DNA from: Bryobacterales bacterium
GTDB lineage: Bacteria; Acidobacteriota; Terriglobia; Bryobacterales; Bryobacteraceae
Direction: 5' to 3'
NCBI GenBank assembly: GCA_016789785.1
Contig: JAEUQE010000282.1
Coordinates: 528-10,024, forward strand
Length of the DNA stretch: 9,497 nt
The notes beneath the pieces were generated by a model. The model worked only from the letters and a program-made list of their open reading frames with translations. It did not search any database and was not told the origin of the DNA. Below are positions 7,632-9,497 of this stretch, in pieces (positions within the stretch are counted from its first letter, which is position 1; each line of letters begins with the position of its first letter). A program made the translations under genes and the position numbers.

Positions 7632-8823
7632 CGCCTGCCGCGTGCAGGACCAGCGTGTCGAACAACCCGGTGCCTCCGCCGAGCGCGTGCGTACGCGTGT
7701 GGATCACGGGCCAAAGAAGTTGGTGGCCCCAGGACTCGGCGGCGGGACGCGGGTCGTTGTGCAGAAGGTGGCCATTTGTCGCAAGCGCGTGAGTGATGTT
7801 CGCGAGCGCGAGGCCGAGTTCCCGATCGTTGAAATAGAGCAGCACGTTGGTCGCGATGGCGAGGTCGTAGGCAGGGTCCACCACCCGCTCGGTGAGGATG
7901 TTCATCTTCCGTGCGCGGACAAGCTGTGCAACGTGCGGGTGCACGATCAGATCCGGTCCCTGCCGGGTGCCTGCTGCTTTTCCAGCATGCGCGTAGTATG
8001 CCTGCCAATCCGGATCGCCGGGCGCTTCATGAAGCTGCAGCCGTTGCTTTCTCGCAGCGAAGTTGCGGATGTGGTCAACCACCCGGGGGTTCACATCCGC
8101 GCAGTCGATCCGCAGATCGTCGATGGAGGCGAGGCCAAGGCGGAACAGGGAATCCGCAAGCAGATAGGGCTGATAACTCTGCACCGGTGCGTCCTGACGC
8201 ATACCAGTGCGCGGCGCCCAGTCGAGGCCCGGTCCTACCAGCAACACGCGGCGAACCTTCTTCTTCGGGTCGATTCCTTTCAAGATGCGCAGACCCGTAT
8301 CCGTGCTGTAGCTCGCCCAAAGTTCCGTGTCGGTGGAGTGGCCTCGCGACTGGTAGAGCGCAGCGACATGCCCCGCGCGGCGGGATGGCTCAAGTGTTCT
8401 GGACTCCCATTCCTTGCGATAGAGGAAGTCCATCACCCGTCTGTACTCCCGCTGCAGTTGGATCAGGCTTTCGGCCATGCGGCGCATCGCGATATGCCGC
8501 TCACCGGAAGCAGGAGAGGCGAGAAACGCTTCCATTCGCCGTGCTGCGTCTGTTGGAATCCGCTGGCTCTGCTTCCAGATTCTTGCGCTCCCGGCCGGTT
8601 CCAACGGCGGTAGCGCGGTGAACCGTTTCGACTGCAGCACGTAGTGGATCACGTGATCCCACTCGCCGTCCCGAAGACGCTCGGCCGTGCTCCGCTCCAG
8701 GTCTGCCAGCCACGCCGCATCGCGCAGGCTTTCGGGCAACTCATCGAGCCGCACCGGGCGTATCTCCGCGGCACAGGCTGCCAGCGTGAGGAGGATCGCT
8801 ACGAGGTGCATTCTTCGGAGCAT
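7621..8823 (-). CDS. Putative lipoprotein with a C-terminal CheR-like SAM-methyltransferase fold domain
   Basis: This is a 400-aa protein. The N-terminus (MLRRMHLVAILLTLAAC) has basic residues, a hydrophobic stretch and a lipobox L14-A15-A16-C17. That predicts lipidation at C17; Ala at +2 would favour the outer membrane by the E. coli rule. Residues ~20-185 are mostly helical and charged, and I do not recognise the family. Residues ~190-395 look like a class I Rossmann methyltransferase: motif I is VLLVGPGLDW (193-202), an acidic strand-2 region is RIDCADVNP (238-246), and YDLAIATNVLLYFND (319-333) recalls the CheR 'NVLIYF' motif, followed by a glycine-containing GHLL strand. The start at 8823 is preferred because AAGGGGA lies 9 nt upstream and the lipoprotein signal is complete. 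An in-frame TTG at 8847 would add eight residues but lacks a ribosome binding site; ATG at 8811 is also possible. The methyltransferase assignment is by motif; activity and substrate are unknown. If exported, it would have no obvious SAM supply, so it may be non-catalytic. Confidence 0.8.
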   Translation of the reverse strand: MLRRMHLVAILLTLAACAAEIRPVRLDELPESLRDAAWLADLERSTAERLRDGEWDHVIHYVLQSKRFTALPPLEPAGSARIWKQSQRIPTDAARRMEAFLASPASGERHIAMRRMAESLIQLQREYRRVMDFLYRKEWESRTLEPSRRAGHVAALYQSRGHSTDTELWASYSTDTGLRILKGIDPKKKVRRVLLVGPGLDWAPRTGMRQDAPVQSYQPYLLADSLFRLGLASIDDLRIDCADVNPRVVDHIRNFAARKQRLQLHEAPGDPDWQAYYAHAGKAAGTRQGPDLIVHPHVAQLVRARKMNILTERVVDPAYDLAIATNVLLYFNDRELGLALANITHALATNGHLLHNDPRPAAESWGHQLLWPVIHTRTHALGGGTGLFDTLVLHAAGAKR

Positions 8824-8832
8824 CGCACGGAT

Positions 8833-8839
8833 TCCCCTT
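8833..8839 (-). promoter_or_regulatory. Ribosome binding site of the methyltransferase-like lipoprotein gene (decides its start)
   Basis: On the minus strand AAGGGGA lies 9 nt before the ATG at 8823. It sits inside the reading frame that would be used from the TTG at 8847, which argues for the ATG. Confidence 0.55.
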
Positions 8840-8873
8840 TGGTTCAATGTTGGCGCACATGTCCATAGCCGTT

Positions 8874-8882
8874 TGCTAAAAT
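8874..8882 (+). promoter_or_regulatory. Extended -10 promoter element
   Basis: TGCTAAAAT fits the extended -10 form TGn-TATAAT, with five of six matches in the hexamer TAAAAT (8877-8882). Such promoters can work without a good -35, and none is visible at the usual distance. Transcription would start near 8889, about 46 nt before the GTG at 8935. Confidence 0.45.
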
Positions 8883-8934
8883 TAAGAGTTTGTCAATCAC
8901 CGCCAACCAACCATTCGCAGCTAAGCCGATTCGC

Positions 8935-9497
8935 GTGACTTCCAGTACTTCCCTTCGCCGCGCCGGAACGTGGTTTCTACAATCCGGCATCCAGGAGGAG
9001 ACCGGCGGCGTTGCCCGGTACTACCTCATTGACCAGGCTCGCAATGCTCGTCTCTCCACCGAGATCACGGGCTACGCCGTGAGCGCCCTCTGCTATCTCT
9101 ACCGCGAGACGCGCGACTCCGCCTATTTCGAAGCTGCTTGCCGTGCAGGCCAGTTCCTGGTGCATCGCGCCTGGAGTGAAGAGCTGCGGATTGTTCCATT
9201 CGAATATCCGCCGACCGATGTGCCTTCGGAGAACCGTGCGTTCTTCTTTGATTGCGGCATCATCATTCGGGGGCTGATCACACTGTGGCGGGCAACAGGG
9301 GACGGTGAGTATCTGGAAACCGCGCGACGCTGTGGACTCGGCATGGCGCGCCGGTTTGAGCATGACGGCAACTACGCTCCCATCCTGCAGTTGCCGGGTT
9401 GTGAGGCAACTCCTTATGGCAATAGTTGGTCGAACAATCCGGGTTGCTATCAGTTGAAGTCGGCGCTTGGGTGGTTGGAGCTTTCCTACGAGACCGG
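8935..9497 (+). CDS. N-terminal part of an alpha/alpha-toroid (six-hairpin-like) protein, cut by the window end
   Basis: The frame is open from 8935 to the window edge (187 complete codons, no stop). It opens with GTG and I see no signal peptide, so the product is probably cytoplasmic. Two similar helical-hairpin units are visible: residues ~43-80 (GYAVSALCYLYRETRDSAYF) and ~106-141 (GIIIRGLITLWRATGDGEYL). Each has the form G-x(n)-L-x-x-L/W-x-R-x-T/R-x-D-x-x-Y-x-x-A-R. A third appears to begin near residue 170 (GCYQLKSALGWLELSYET). This resembles six-hairpin glycosidase, N-acylglucosamine 2-epimerase and related toroids, but no specific family or catalytic residue can be assigned from the fragment. 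The segment SGIQEETGGVARYY (17-30) looks like a conserved N-terminus. The GTG start fits the upstream extended -10 element (8874-8882), leaving a short leader. An in-frame TTG at 8890 is an alternative and would be nearly leaderless. Ribosome-binding-site support is weak for both. Confidence 0.75.
   Translation, partial: MTSSTSLRRAGTWFLQSGIQEETGGVARYYLIDQARNARLSTEITGYAVSALCYLYRETRDSAYFEAACRAGQFLVHRAWSEELRIVPFEYPPTDVPSENRAFFFDCGIIIRGLITLWRATGDGEYLETARRCGLGMARRFEHDGNYAPILQLPGCEATPYGNSWSNNPGCYQLKSALGWLELSYET

Larger units (their letters stand above)
8824..8934. promoter_or_regulatory. Divergent intergenic region between the methyltransferase-like lipoprotein gene and the toroid-protein gene
   Basis: This 111-bp AT-richer region lies between two divergent starts and should drive both genes. 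It holds an extended -10 element on the plus strand (8874-8882). On the minus strand it holds an exact TTGACA hexamer (complement of 8891-8896), but no good -10 sits 16-18 bp downstream of that hexamer. Confidence 0.5.

Noticed and set aside
7634..7648. Small hairpin CCTGC / GCAGG as a terminator between the convergent genes
   Set aside because: The stem is only 5 bp and no T-run follows it on either strand. It also lies within the 3' coding end of the lipoprotein gene.
7642..8613. 323-codon open frame on the plus strand antisense to the methyltransferase-like gene
   Set aside because: The opposite strand has a lipobox, a ribosome binding site and Rossmann motifs; this frame has none.

Overview
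The window looks like a piece of an Acidobacteriota chromosome, probably Solibacter/Bryobacter-like. It is GC-rich. It carries a very large Oar-type TonB-dependent receptor with an N-terminal carboxypeptidase-regulatory-like domain, an exported CRTAC1-family (FG-GAP/VCBS plus ASPIC/UnbV) protein, and secreted TPR proteins. This combination is typical of that phylum. The assignment rests on recognising these families by eye, not on a database search.

Layout. Positions 1-65 hold nothing certain; a plus-strand reading frame running 1-111 may be the tail of an upstream gene. A tight minus-strand operon follows, transcribed from about 3933 down to 66. Its order is TPR protein A (2818-3933), TPR protein B (1751-2821) and the CRTAC1-family protein (66-1751). 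Stop and start codons overlap at both junctions (4 nt and 1 nt), so the three are probably translationally coupled. All three carry export signals. A 155-bp divergent region (3934-4088) separates this operon from the plus-strand receptor gene (4089-7631, 1180 aa). The receptor gene converges on, and overlaps by 11 bp, a minus-strand gene (7621-8823) for a lipoprotein-type protein with a CheR-like Rossmann methyltransferase domain. A second divergent region (8824-8934) leads to a plus-strand gene cut off by the window end (8935-9497), which resembles the start of an alpha/alpha-toroid (six-hairpin) protein.

How the genes may work together (inference). The CRTAC1 protein is probably a periplasmic or secreted, calcium-binding beta-propeller. 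The two related TPR proteins encoded just upstream are plausible partners or scaffolds. The receptor is an outer-membrane protein that may share regulation with the operon through the common intergenic region. No substrate can be read from the sequence. I saw no RNA genes, CRISPR arrays, insertion sequences or convincing intrinsic terminators.
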